From Streptomyces sennicomposti (lineage in GTDB: Bacteria > Actinomycetota > Actinomycetes > Streptomycetales > Streptomycetaceae), in the NCBI RefSeq assembly GCF_019890635.1, contig NZ_JAIOAB010000053.1, positions 1 through 50,416 of the forward strand: a stretch of 50,416 nucleotides of DNA, written 5' to 3'. Of this stretch, positions 41,785 through 50,416 are shown piece by piece. The translations under genes and the position numbers were made by a program. Position 1 is the first letter of the stretch; each line of letters starts with the position of its first letter. The notes beneath the pieces are model-generated. The model was given only the letters and a program-made list of their open reading frames with translations. It was not told the origin of the DNA and made no database searches.

Positions 41785-42144
41785 GTGCACGAGTTGTCGA
41801 TCGCGTCCGCGATCGTGGAGCGGGCCGGGGAACTCGCCCTGGCGGACGGCGTGGAGACCGTCTCGGCGGTGACCGTGCGGGTGGGCGAGCTGTCCGGAGT
41901 GGTGCCGGACGCGCTGGACTTCGCCTTCGAGGCGGTCCGGGAGGGCACCGCGCTGGCGGGCGCCCGGCTCGTCGTGGAACAGGTGCCGGCGCGGGCGTAC
42001 TGCGATGCGTGCGCGGCCGAGTTCGCGGTGGGCATGCCGCCCTTCTTCTGGTGCCCGCACTGCGACCGCCCCTCGCGGGATCTGCGCACGGGACGGGAGT
42101 TGGAGATCGTCCGCGTCGACCCGGAGCCGCTGCCGACGAGTTGA
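41785..42144 (+). CDS. hypA: HypA hydrogenase nickel-insertion protein
   Basis: 119 aa from GTG at 41785, with AGGGAG upstream. MHELSIA at the start contains His2, the nickel ligand. The zinc site is formed by YCDACA and WCPHCDRP. It delivers nickel to the large subunit together with HypB. Unlike the other hyp genes it lies on the plus strand with the structural genes, convergent with hypE. A strong hairpin follows 17 bp after its stop. Confidence 0.95.
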   Translation: MHELSIASAIVERAGELALADGVETVSAVTVRVGELSGVVPDALDFAFEAVREGTALAGARLVVEQVPARAYCDACAAEFAVGMPPFFWCPHCDRPSRDLRTGRELEIVRVDPEPLPTS

Positions 42145-42160
42145 CTTGGCGTCAGATGAA

Positions 42161-42199
42161 AGCGGCCCCGTCGGCGTCCGAGGCGCCGGCGGGGCCGCT
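42161..42199. terminator. Bidirectional terminator between hypA and hypE
   Basis: Arms 42161-42176 (AGCGGCCCCGTCGGCG) and 42184-42199 form a 16-bp stem with one G-U pair and a 7-nt loop. It lies between the convergent hypA and hypE stops and can end both transcripts. Confidence 0.8.
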
Positions 42200-42221
42200 G
42201 CTCGTGGGTTCCCTCGTGGGA

Positions 42222-43296
42222 TCAGCAGATGCGCGGGAGTTGCTCCCCCAGAGGCAGGTCCACGACGCGGGTGCCGCCGAGGCTGGTGGCGACGACGACC
42301 ATGCCGGGGTGTTCGGCGACGCACTCGCCGATCAGCGCGGCGCCCGCGCCCTGCGGATGGGCGCGCATGGCGTCGAGGACCTCGTCGGCGTCGGCGGGCG
42401 GCACGAACGCGACGAGCCGGCCCTCGTTGGCGACGTAGAGCGGGTCCAGGCCGAGGAAGCCGCAGGCGTTGACGACGGCGTCCGGGACGGGGATCGCCCG
42501 CTCGGTGAGCCGGACGCCGGTGCCGGAGGCGCGGGCGATCTCGTTGAGGGAGGCGGCCAGTCCGCCGCGGGTGGGGTCGCGCAGGACGTGGACGTCCGGG
42601 GTGACGGCGAGCATCGCTGCCACCAGATCGGCCAGCGGCGCGGTGTCGCTGGCGACCTCGACGCCGAATTCCAGGCCCTCCCGGACGCTCATCACGGCCA
42701 CGCCGTGCAGGCCGATGGGGCCGCTGACGATGACGGCGTCGCCCGGCCGGGCCCGCTGCGGGCGGATGTCCACCCCTTCGGGGACCAGGCCCACGCCGGC
42801 GGTGGTGACGTAGATCCCGTCGCCGTGGCCGGCCTCCACCACCTTGGTGTCGCCGGTGGCGACGGTGACGCCGGCCGCCTCGGCCGCCGCGCCCATGGCG
42901 CGGGCGATCCGGTCCACGACGGCCAGCTCCACGCCCTCCTCCAGGACGAAGGCCGCCGACAGGTAGGCGGGGCGGGCGCCGCTCATCGCCAGGTCGTTGA
43001 CGGTGCCGTTGACCGCGAGGTCGCCGAGGCTGCCGCCGGGGAAGAACAGCGGCCGTACGACGTAGGAGTCGGTGGAGAACGCCAGCCGGGCGCCGCCCAG
43101 GTGGAGGACGGCGGAGTCGCCCATGGCGGCCAGGACGGGGTTGCCGTAGGCCGGGGCGAAGACGTCCTGGATCAGTTCGGCGGACAGGGCGCCGCCTCCG
43201 CCGTGGCCCATGACCACGACCGGCTGGTCGCGCAGCGGGGCGGGGCAGGTCCAGTTCGCGGGGTCGACGGGGGCTTCGGCCGCCGCGGGAGCCAGT

Positions 43297-43304
<8 letters not shown>
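42222..43304 (-). CDS. hypE: HypE, hydrogenase cyanide-ligand synthesis
   Basis: 360 aa from a TTG start that overlaps the hypD stop by 8 bp, with GGAGGAG upstream. It dehydrates the thiocarbamate on its C-terminal cysteine to thiocyanate, the source of CN ligands. The terminal PRIC carries this essential Cys. ATP-binding parts of the PurM-like fold are GHGGGGALSAELI, DLAVNGTVNDLAMSGA, ATGDTKVVE and RDPTRGGLAASLNEIA. The length is standard. It is the last gene of the minus-strand hyp run. Confidence 0.95.
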
Positions 43305-44465
<1,161 letters not shown>

Positions 44466-44469
<4 letters not shown>

Positions 44470-44822
44470 CGGGCCTCACTCCCGTTCCGCTCGGCCGCGA
44501 CGGCGCCCGCCGCCCGCGGCGCCGTGGCCTCGGCCTGCCGTTCGGTGTCCTCCGCCTGCTGTGCCGCCTGCGCCCAGGGGTCGCCGAACTCCTCCTCCAG
44601 CAGTCCCAGTTGCTCGAACAGCTCCAGGGAGGCGCGGGCCGACTCCTCGTCCAGCCGTTGCAGGGCGAAGCCGACGTGGACGATGACGTACTCGCCCACC
44701 CGCAGGTCGGGCAGGTACTCCAGGCACGCCTGTTTTCGCACCCCGCCGAAGTCGATCAGCCCGGTGAGCGGGTCGGCGCGGTGGTCGATGGACACGACCT
44801 TGCCGGGCACTGCCAAGCACAT
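44466..44822 (-). CDS. hypC: HypC-family hydrogenase chaperone
   Basis: 118 aa. MCLAVPGKV at the N-terminus provides Cys2, essential for iron transfer. The OB-fold core continues with DFGGVRKQACLEYLPDLRVGEYVIVHVGFAL (motif VGEYVIVHVGFA). The C-terminal 40 residues (QAAQQAEDTERQAEATAPRAAG region) are an unusual Ala/Glu/Gln-rich extension; most HypC proteins are about 80-95 aa. It is translationally coupled to hypD and lies 148 bp from hypF, across a gap of GC-rich hairpin repeats. Confidence 0.93.
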
Positions 44823-44970
44823 GGGTCACTCCGTCTCGTCGCTGTCTGAGTCCGCCGGCCGGGCCGGCTCGTACGGTCGGGTCGGCCCGCTCCATCGGGC
44901 CGGCTCATGCGGCCCGGCCCGCTCATCCGTCCGGCAGGGTCGTACGCCGGCCCGGGCGCGGCCGGGCCGG

Positions 44971-47322
44971 TCACTCGCGCCGCCGTTCGTGCGCCGCCAC
45001 GACCAGTTGCCCGAGGGCCAGGCCGCCGTCGCCCGGCGGGACTTCGCCGTGGCGCAGCACGGTGAGGCCGGCCGCCGTCAGCCGTGCGGCGCACTCCTCC
45101 TCCAGCAGACCGTTGGCGAAGACGCCGCCGGTGAGGACGACGGTGGTCAGGCCGGTGGCGGCGCGGGCGCGCCGGCAGATCTCCGCGACCGCCCGCGCCA
45201 CGCCCCGGTGGAATCGGGCCGCGAGGACGGGCGCGGGTGTGCCGCGCCGCCGGTCGGCGAGGAGGGCGCGCAGCAGGGGCGCGGGGTCGCAGCGCAGCGG
45301 ACCGGGGCCGTCGGTGTATCCGAAGGGGTACGCGACCGTGTCCGCGTCCCGGGCCTCGCCGGCCGCCGCCTCCAGCTCCAGGGCGGCCTGCGCTTCGTAG
45401 TGGGCGCGGTGGCAGACGCCGGTGAGGGAGGCGACGGCGTCGAAGAGGCGGCCCATGCTGGAGGTCGGCACACAGGCGAGCCCGCGTTCCAACTGCCTTC
45501 TGAGCACTACCAGTTCCTCGGGTGAGCAGGCGGCGACGCTGGGCAGGCGGGGGTCCCAGTCCAGTCCGGCGGCCCACAGCCGGGCGAGCGCGAGCCGGCA
45601 CGGGTTGGCCACTGCGGCGTCGCCGCCGGGCAGCGGGGCGGGGGCGAGGTGGGCGAAGCGGCGGTGGCCGGCGTAGTCGGCGAGCAGGAACTCCCCGCCC
45701 CAGACGGTGCCGTCGTCGCCGTAGCCGGTGCCGTCGAAGGCGACGCCGATCACCGGCCGGGCGCCGTCGAGTCCGTGCTCGGCCATCGCCGAGGCGATGT
45801 GCGCGTGGTGGTGCTGGACCGACACCGGTTCGGGCAGGCCGAGTTCGTCCGCCCTGCGGCGGGCGAGGCGGGCCGAGTGGTAGCCGGGGTGGCGGTCGGC
45901 GGCGACCAGAGTCGGGGTCACTCCGGTGAGCCGCAGCAGGTGCCGTTCGGCGCGTCCGGCGGCCTCCAGTCCGGCCAGGTCGCCCAGGTCGCCGATGTGC
46001 GGCCCGAGCCAGGCGTGTTCGCCGTCGCCGACGCCGAGCGCGTTCTTCAGGTCGCCGCCCACCGCGAGGGCGGGGCGCACCGGGACCGGGAGGCGCAGCG
46101 GACGCGGCACATGGCCGCGGGAGCGGCGCAGTACCTGTTCGGTGCCGTCGGGGCGCACCCGCAGCAGTGAGTCGTCGCACGGGGAGGCGATGGGGCGGTC
46201 GTGGGCGAGCCAGGCGTCGGCCAGCCCGGCGAGCCGGGTCAGCGCGTCCTCGTCGTCCGTGACGATGGGCTCGCCCGAGCGGTTGCCGCTGGTCATGACG
46301 AGCACCCGGGGGCCGGGCGGGTCGCCGGGCAGGCCGAACAGCAGGGTGTGCACGGGGGTGTAGGGCAGCAGCACGCCGATGTGCGGGCTGCCGGGGCACA
46401 CCTCGTCCGCGATGCGCGGCCCGCCGGGCCGGGTGCGGCGGCGCAGCAGCACGATGGGGCGGCGGGGGCCGGTCAGCGCGGTCCGCTCGGCCTCGGTCAG
46501 GTCGGCGATCTGCTCGGCGGTGGCCGGGTCGGCGCACATCACCGCGAACGCCTTGCCGCCGCGTTCCTTGCGGGCGCGCAGGGCGGCGACGGCGCGGGAG
46601 TCGGTGGCGTCGCAGGCCAGGTGGTAGCCGCCGACGCCCTTGACGGCGACGATCCGCCCCGCGGCGAGCAGGTTCCGGGCCGCCGCGAGCGCCTCGGCGT
46701 CCCGGGCGGGGCGCAGGCCGCTGCCCTCGGCGGGCACCAGGCGGAGCCGGGGGCCGCAGTCGGGGCAGGCGACGGGCTGGGCGTGGAAGCGCCGGTCGGC
46801 GGGGTCGGCGTACTCCCGGGCGCAGGCGGGGCACAGGGGGAAGCCGGCCATGGTGGTGGCGGGGCGGTCGTAGGGCATCGCGGTGGCGACGGTGAAGCGG
46901 GGGCCGCAGTGGGTGCAGGTGATGAAGGGGTGGCGGTGCCGGCGGTCGGCGGGGTCGGCCAGTTCGCGCAGGCAGTCGGGGCAGGTGGCGGTGTCGGGTG
47001 GGAGGTGGGTGCGGCCGGTGGAGTTCTCGGTGGGCCGGATGGTGAAGGGTCCGGCGGTCCCGGTGGCGGGCACCTCCTCGGCGCCGACGCCGGTGACGGC
47101 GGCCAGCGGCGGCGGCTGCCGGATCAGCCGGTCGCAGAAGCTCGCGACGCCGTCCGGCGGTCCCTCCACCTCGATCAGCACGCCGTTCGCGGTGTTGCTC
47201 ACGAAGCCGGCCAGCGCCAGGTCGGCGGCGAGCCGGTGCACGTACGGCCGGAAGCCCACGCCCTGCACGGTGCCCCGCACGGTGAGCCGGCGGCGCACCG
47301 GGCCGGTGGCCGCAGCGGTCAT
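44971..47322 (-). CDS. hypF: HypF carbamoyltransferase
   Basis: 783 aa. The start ATG overlaps the hypB stop. It makes the carbamoyl group from carbamoyl phosphate and transfers it to HypE. Domains in order: acylphosphatase (VRGTVQGVGFRPYVHRLA, about 12-95); two zinc fingers (CPDCLREL ... CTHCGPRF ... CPACAREY ... CPDCGPRL, about 115-200); YrdC-like (AAGRIVAVKGVGGYHLACDA ... MTSGNRSGEP, about 215-390); Kae1-like (QHHHAHIASAMAEHG, FDGTGYGDDGTVWGGEFL, LTGGVFANG). All parts are intact and of standard length. Confidence 0.96.
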   Translation of the reverse strand: MTAAATGPVRRRLTVRGTVQGVGFRPYVHRLAADLALAGFVSNTANGVLIEVEGPPDGVASFCDRLIRQPPPLAAVTGVGAEEVPATGTAGPFTIRPTENSTGRTHLPPDTATCPDCLRELADPADRRHRHPFITCTHCGPRFTVATAMPYDRPATTMAGFPLCPACAREYADPADRRFHAQPVACPDCGPRLRLVPAEGSGLRPARDAEALAAARNLLAAGRIVAVKGVGGYHLACDATDSRAVAALRARKERGGKAFAVMCADPATAEQIADLTEAERTALTGPRRPIVLLRRRTRPGGPRIADEVCPGSPHIGVLLPYTPVHTLLFGLPGDPPGPRVLVMTSGNRSGEPIVTDDEDALTRLAGLADAWLAHDRPIASPCDDSLLRVRPDGTEQVLRRSRGHVPRPLRLPVPVRPALAVGGDLKNALGVGDGEHAWLGPHIGDLGDLAGLEAAGRAERHLLRLTGVTPTLVAADRHPGYHSARLARRRADELGLPEPVSVQHHHAHIASAMAEHGLDGARPVIGVAFDGTGYGDDGTVWGGEFLLADYAGHRRFAHLAPAPLPGGDAAVANPCRLALARLWAAGLDWDPRLPSVAACSPEELVVLRRQLERGLACVPTSSMGRLFDAVASLTGVCHRAHYEAQAALELEAAAGEARDADTVAYPFGYTDGPGPLRCDPAPLLRALLADRRRGTPAPVLAARFHRGVARAVAEICRRARAATGLTTVVLTGGVFANGLLEEECAARLTAAGLTVLRHGEVPPGDGGLALGQLVVAAHERRRE

Positions 47323-48299
47323 GAGGCGGGGGCGGGTGTGACGGCCGGCGCCGGGTGGGAGTGGTCGTGGCCGCCGTCGTGCGCGGGGTCGCCGTCGCCG
47401 GGGTGGGGGCGGGCCTCGTCGTGCGGGTGGGGGTGGTCGTGGGGGTGGACGTGATCGCCGGGGTGGGTGTGTTCCCGGCCGTGGGTGTGGGCGTGGTCGT
47501 CGTCGTGGGTGTGACCGTGCGGGTCGTCGTGGGTGTGACGGTGACCGTCGTCGTGGGTGTGACGGTGACCGTCGTCGTGCGGGTCGTCGTGGGTGTGGCC
47601 GTGGTCGTGGGGGCGGGGGGCCAGGGGCGGGCGGTGCGGTGGGGCCGCGTGGCGGGTGGCGAGCGCCCGGTCCAGGACGGTGTCCACGCCCTCGCCGGTG
47701 CGGGCGCAGCTCCGTACGATCTCCACCCCGGGGTTGACCCGGTGCACGTTCGCGCGGAAGGCGGCCTCGTCGAATCCGGCGGGTGCGGCGAGGTCGGTCT
47801 TGGTGGTCACGACGAGGTGGGCGGAGCCGAAGGCGGTGGGGTACTTCAGCGGTTTGTCCTCGCCCTCGGTGACGGCCATCAGCACGATCCGCAGCGTCTC
47901 GCCGAGGTCGTAGGAGGCGGGGCAGACGAGGTTGCCGACGTTCTCCACGAACAGCACGGCGGTGTCGTCGGGGAGCCAGCCCTCCAAGCGGCGGCGCACC
48001 TGACGGGCCTCCAGATGGCACAGGCCGTCGGTGAGGACCTGCTGCACCGGGGCGCCCGAACGGGCCAGCCGGCGCGCGTCGTTCTCGGTGGCCAGGTCCG
48101 CGGTGAGCGCGGCGACCGGGACGCCCCGCCCGACGGCGCGGGCCAGCACCCGGCCGAGGAGTTCGGTCTTGCCGCTGCCGGGGCTGGACAGCAGGTTGAC
48201 CACGGTGACGCCGCGCCGGGCCAGGTCGTCGCGCAGGGTGTGGGCCAGGTCGTCGTTCTTGGCGAGCACGGCCTGCTTGACGTCGACGGACCGGCACAT
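47319..48299 (-). CDS. hypB: HypB nickel GTPase with C-terminal histidine-rich tail
   Basis: 326 aa. The ATG at 48299 has GAGGAG 7 nt upstream. It is the GTPase that drives nickel insertion. SSPGSGKTELL is the P-loop, with DLATENDARRL, GLCHLEARQV, ENVGNLVCPASYDLG and TKTDLAAP in order. The GTPase domain ends near residue 225. The remaining ~100 residues hold about 30 histidines in HTHDD/GHRHTHDD repeats, a nickel-storage tail. In most His-rich HypB proteins this stretch is N-terminal, so a C-terminal position is unusual. The N-terminus MCRSVDVKQ carries no CxxCGC motif. It is coupled to hypF by ATGA. Confidence 0.95.
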   Translation of the reverse strand: MCRSVDVKQAVLAKNDDLAHTLRDDLARRGVTVVNLLSSPGSGKTELLGRVLARAVGRGVPVAALTADLATENDARRLARSGAPVQQVLTDGLCHLEARQVRRRLEGWLPDDTAVLFVENVGNLVCPASYDLGETLRIVLMAVTEGEDKPLKYPTAFGSAHLVVTTKTDLAAPAGFDEAAFRANVHRVNPGVEIVRSCARTGEGVDTVLDRALATRHAAPPHRPPLAPRPHDHGHTHDDPHDDGHRHTHDDGHRHTHDDPHGHTHDDDHAHTHGREHTHPGDHVHPHDHPHPHDEARPHPGDGDPAHDGGHDHSHPAPAVTPAPAS

Positions 48300-48379
48300 G
48301 GCGCATCTCCTCGGGGTCGGCTGGGGAGGGCCGGTCCGCGGTGCGCCGCCCGGGGTGGGCGCCGCGGGGACCGGGTCCC

Positions 48380-48982
48380 TCACCGATCCTGGGGCGCTCC
48401 GGCCGCCAGGTGCGGCAGCGCAGCCGTGTGCGGGGGCGCGGATTCGTCCGGGCGGCGCAACGGCGGGGTGGCCGCGGGGTCGGCGAGGAGCACCGGGATC
48501 ATGGTGTGCAGGGCCGTGACGGCGTGTTCGACGGCCGCGCGGACCGGGGCGCTGAGGCCCGGCATGATGTCCTCGTCGCCGCGCGGCACCGTCTCGGGTT
48601 CGCAGGCCAGCACGAGGACGCGGGGCAGCGGCCCGTCGCCGAGCCGGGCGGCCAGGGCCAGCACCTTGGCCGGGTCCATGCCGTGCGCCTCCGGCGGGGC
48701 GCAGTCGGCGCCGGCCGGGAGGTCGGGCTCGATCAGGGAGAGGGTGCCGGGCCGGTGGCCGCGCGGGGCGGCGTCGACGAGGACGGCGGCTGCGTAGCCG
48801 GTGAGGAGTTCGTAGGCGAGGTCGAGGCCGCGGATGCCGAAGTCGCGCACCCGGACCTCGGGGGGCAGCGGGCGGTCCTGGAGGGCGCGCAGCACCTCGG
48901 GGCCGAAGGCGTCGTCGGCGAGGAAGATGTTGCCGACGCCGGCGACGAGCAGCCGGGCGGTCGGTGCGGCGTCGCCCGTCAT
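48380..48982 (-). CDS. Hydrogenase maturation protease (HyaD/HycI family)
   Basis: 200 aa. The start overlaps the 42-aa peptide stop. It cuts the C-terminal peptide of the large subunit after nickel insertion. VAGVGNIFLADDAFGPEVLRAL at the N-terminus has the nickel-sensing Asp/Glu (D in ADDAFG), followed by DFGIRGLDLAYELL and LVDAAPRGHRPGTL. HGMDPAKVLALA holds the conserved His. The C-terminal 30 residues are Pro/Ala-rich and divergent. It fits the cleavable tail seen in HhyL. Confidence 0.93.
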   Translation of the reverse strand: MTGDAAPTARLLVAGVGNIFLADDAFGPEVLRALQDRPLPPEVRVRDFGIRGLDLAYELLTGYAAAVLVDAAPRGHRPGTLSLIEPDLPAGADCAPPEAHGMDPAKVLALAARLGDGPLPRVLVLACEPETVPRGDEDIMPGLSAPVRAAVEHAVTALHTMIPVLLADPAATPPLRRPDESAPPHTAALPHLAAGAPQDR

Positions 48983-49107
48983 CGGACGCCCCCGGGGAGC
49001 GGGGCGGGAAACGCGTCGGCTGCGGGCCGGGCGCCCGTGACGGGGAGCGGGGTGTCCGTGGCGGGGAGCGGGGGCGTGGCGGTGGCGAGGGGGGTGTCCG
49101 TGTCCAT
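48979..49107 (-). CDS. Short 42-aa peptide coupled to the maturation protease gene
   Basis: 42 aa from ATG at 49107, with its stop overlapping the protease start (ATGA). The sequence is Thr/Pro/Ala-rich with the near-repeat TDTPLATATPPLPATDTPLP (residues about 3-22), and has no cysteines or hydrophobic segment. It may be a leader cistron that feeds ribosomes to the protease gene, or a small protein in its own right. I do not recognise a family. Coding potential is moderate. Confidence 0.45.
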   Translation of the reverse strand: MDTDTPLATATPPLPATDTPLPVTGARPAADAFPAPLPGGVR

Positions 49108-49284
49108 GACGCGGAATGTTCGCCGTCCGGCGCGGTGGCGCGAAGGACCGGCGCGGCGTTTCGCGCGGCCGGGGCGCTGTCGTCCGCCATCCGGATCGAA
49201 TCCCGTCGGCGGTCCGCGCGGGGGCCCCGGGGAGTCGGCGTGTCGCGGTGCTACTTTCCGTTCATGTGATGTAACAGTCTGCGC
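49108..49284. promoter_or_regulatory. Divergent promoter region of the hyp operon and the Rpf-like gene
   Basis: 177 bp without a gene. It holds GCGCGAA (49138-49144) and TTCGCGC (49160-49166), a 7-bp inverted repeat with 15-bp spacing, 30 bp upstream of the 42-aa peptide start. An AT-richer stretch at 49250-49275 is a likely promoter for the plus-strand gene. Regulator identity is not evident. Confidence 0.35.
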
Positions 49285-49668
49285 ATGATCTGGCAACAGA
49301 ACATCGACAGAGCCTCCGCCCCGCTCGCCGAGGCCCCCGCCCGCCCCTCCCGTCGCACGCTGCGCGGCGCCCTGCTGGCCGCGGCGACCACCGCCGCCCT
49401 GGCCGGCGGCCCGACGGCGGCCGCGGCTCCCGCCGAGGCCCGCACGGCCGACTGGGACGCCATCGCCGCCTGCGAGTCCGGCGGCGACTGGAAGGCCAAC
49501 ACCGGCAACGGGTACTTCGGCGGGCTGCAGTTCAGGCAGTCCAGCTGGATCGCGGCCGGCGGTCTGAAGTACGCGCCCCGGGCCGATCTCGCCACCCGCG
49601 AGGAGCAGATCATCGTGGCCAAGCGGCTGGCCGTCCTCCAGGGGATGTCGGCCTGGGGCTGCGCGTAG
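49285..49668 (+). CDS. Secreted transglycosylase-like (Rpf-type) protein
   Basis: 127 aa. The ATG at 49285 lacks a clear Shine-Dalgarno, so translation may be weak or leader-dependent. An N-terminal export signal (RRTLRGALLAAATTAALAGG, ending near AEARTA, about residue 54) is followed by a single Rpf-like lysozyme domain: DWDAIAACESGGDWKANTGNGYFGGLQF (catalytic Glu in CESGG), SSWIAAGG and VAKRLAVLQGMSAWGCA. It should cleave peptidoglycan outside the cell, as resuscitation/germination factors do. There is no LysM domain, so it is a minimal form. Confidence 0.92.
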   Translation: MIWQQNIDRASAPLAEAPARPSRRTLRGALLAAATTAALAGGPTAAAAPAEARTADWDAIAACESGGDWKANTGNGYFGGLQFRQSSWIAAGGLKYAPRADLATREEQIIVAKRLAVLQGMSAWGCA

Positions 49669-49814
49669 GCCGCCGGTGTGCGGCCCGGCGGTCGCACCTC
49701 TCCCGGCCCGCCGGGCCGCACACCGACTCCGGCCCGACGACCGTCAGCCGTACCTGACCTGACGGGCCGTAGACCTCCGTGAGCTCCGCCCCCTGAGCTC
49801 CGCCCCCAGTCCCG

Positions 49815-50416
49815 TCAGCACAGCATCGACAGGGCGCCGGGCAGGACGCGGGCCGTGACGGGCAGGACGGCGTCGACCTCGCCGTCGGCGCCGTACGGTA
49901 TCTCCCGGTCGGCGGCGACGCTGATCTCCCGGCCGCGCAGGACCCGCACCTCGGGGCGGTCCACGTGGCCGCCCGTCCTCAGCTCGTTCATCAGGGTGAA
50001 GAACAGCCGGCGCGGGGCGGCGCGGATCAGCACCACGTCGAGCAGGCCGTCGTCCACCCGGGCCCCGGGCGCGATCATCCGGCCCGAGCCGTAGTACGCC
50101 GAGTTGGCGGCCACCACGGTGTAGCCGCGGTGGGTGTGCTCCTCGCCGTCGACGGTGACGCGGTACGTCGCCGCCCGCCAGGTGGCGACGGCGCGCAGTC
50201 CGCCGGCGTAGTACGAGGCGGCGCCGCGCAGCAGCCTGGCGTGGTTGGCGTGCCGGTTGGCGAGCGCGTCGACGCCCGCGTACACGCTGCCGAGGACGAC
50301 GGTGCGGGGGTGGACGGCGGACTCCACCTCGATGGTGTCCACGGGGCGCGGGGCGTGGTGCAGCAGGACGCGGGCCAGTTCGTCCGGGTCGGCGGGCAGG
50401 CCGAGCGCGCGGGCGA
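49815..50416 (-). CDS. Diacylglycerol/lipid kinase family protein (partial, cut by window end)
   Basis: The last 200 residues of the gene are visible; the start lies beyond the window edge. The frame is open to the end of the window and begins ARALGLPADPDELARVLL, matching the conserved segment after the GTGND motif. Further family marks are VVAANSAYYGSGRMIAPGARVDDGLLDVVLI (motif GSGRMIAPGA) and the terminal DREIPYGADGEVDAVLPVTARVLPGAL (motif DGE). It phosphorylates a lipid such as diacylglycerol at the membrane face. The stop is at 49815; no C-terminal fusion is seen. Confidence 0.9.
   Translation of the reverse strand, partial: ARALGLPADPDELARVLLHHAPRPVDTIEVESAVHPRTVVLGSVYAGVDALANRHANHARLLRGAASYYAGGLRAVATWRAATYRVTVDGEEHTHRGYTVVAANSAYYGSGRMIAPGARVDDGLLDVVLIRAAPRRLFFTLMNELRTGGHVDRPEVRVLRGREISVAADREIPYGADGEVDAVLPVTARVLPGALSMLC

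Noticed and set aside
49250..49284. c-di-AMP (ydaO-type) riboswitch ahead of the Rpf-like gene
   Set aside because: Such riboswitches precede some Streptomyces Rpf genes, but the leader here is too short and lacks the conserved elements.

Overview
The window is chromosomal DNA of a high-GC actinomycete, almost certainly a Streptomyces. Evidence: third-codon G/C bias throughout, many GTG/TTG starts, ATGA/GTGA stop-start overlaps, a conservon with a CYP157/CYP154 pair, a chitinase preceded by DasR-type 12-bp repeats, and a SpoIIE-type phosphatase. I see no IS element, prophage, rRNA or CRISPR array.

Layout. 0.4-5.9 kb: a conservon (cvnA-B-C-D) plus two cytochrome P450s; the first P450 lacks the ExxR arginine, as in CYP157. 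6.1-9.1 kb: an aldo/keto reductase, a perfect 19-bp inverted repeat, an unusual tRNA-Gly(UCC)-like gene on the minus strand, and a divergent TetR/alcohol dehydrogenase pair sharing twin operators. 9.2-18.8 kb: a small secreted protein, a GH10-CBM2 xylanase with two CGAAASTTTCG palindromes upstream, a large membrane protein of unknown function, a FUSC-type transporter overlapping a LysR regulator, a membrane-anchored Mrr-like nuclease and a PP2C phosphatase. 19.0-22.4 kb (minus): NAD kinase, SRPBCC protein and phytoene-desaturase-like oxidoreductase. 22.5-24.1 kb: a 56-aa hydrophobic protein and a GH18 chitinase.

24.2-33.1 kb (minus) carries narG-narH-narJ-narI, with a cupin gene and a recQ-type helicase gene close behind in the same direction. 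This is a respiratory nitrate reductase with its chaperone. DUF488, YihY/BrkB, SDR and MSMEG_6728-like genes follow at 33.5-36.5 kb. 36.9-49.1 kb is a [NiFe]-hydrogenase island. On the plus strand are a 580-aa unknown protein, a hydrogenase large subunit of the high-affinity actinobacterial type, a NifU-like protein, a DUF5947 protein and HypA. On the minus strand are a 42-aa peptide, the maturation protease, HypB, HypF, HypC, HypD and HypE. No hydrogenase small subunit is present in the window, which is the most notable absence. The window ends with an Rpf-like transglycosylase and a partial lipid kinase.

Functionally, the nitrate reductase (electron sink) and hydrogenase (electron source) suggest energy conservation under hypoxia or starvation, and the xylanase and chitinase serve saprotrophic polymer use. 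Most other genes are housekeeping or regulatory. A recurrent curiosity is short tandem duplication at or across the 3' ends of genes.
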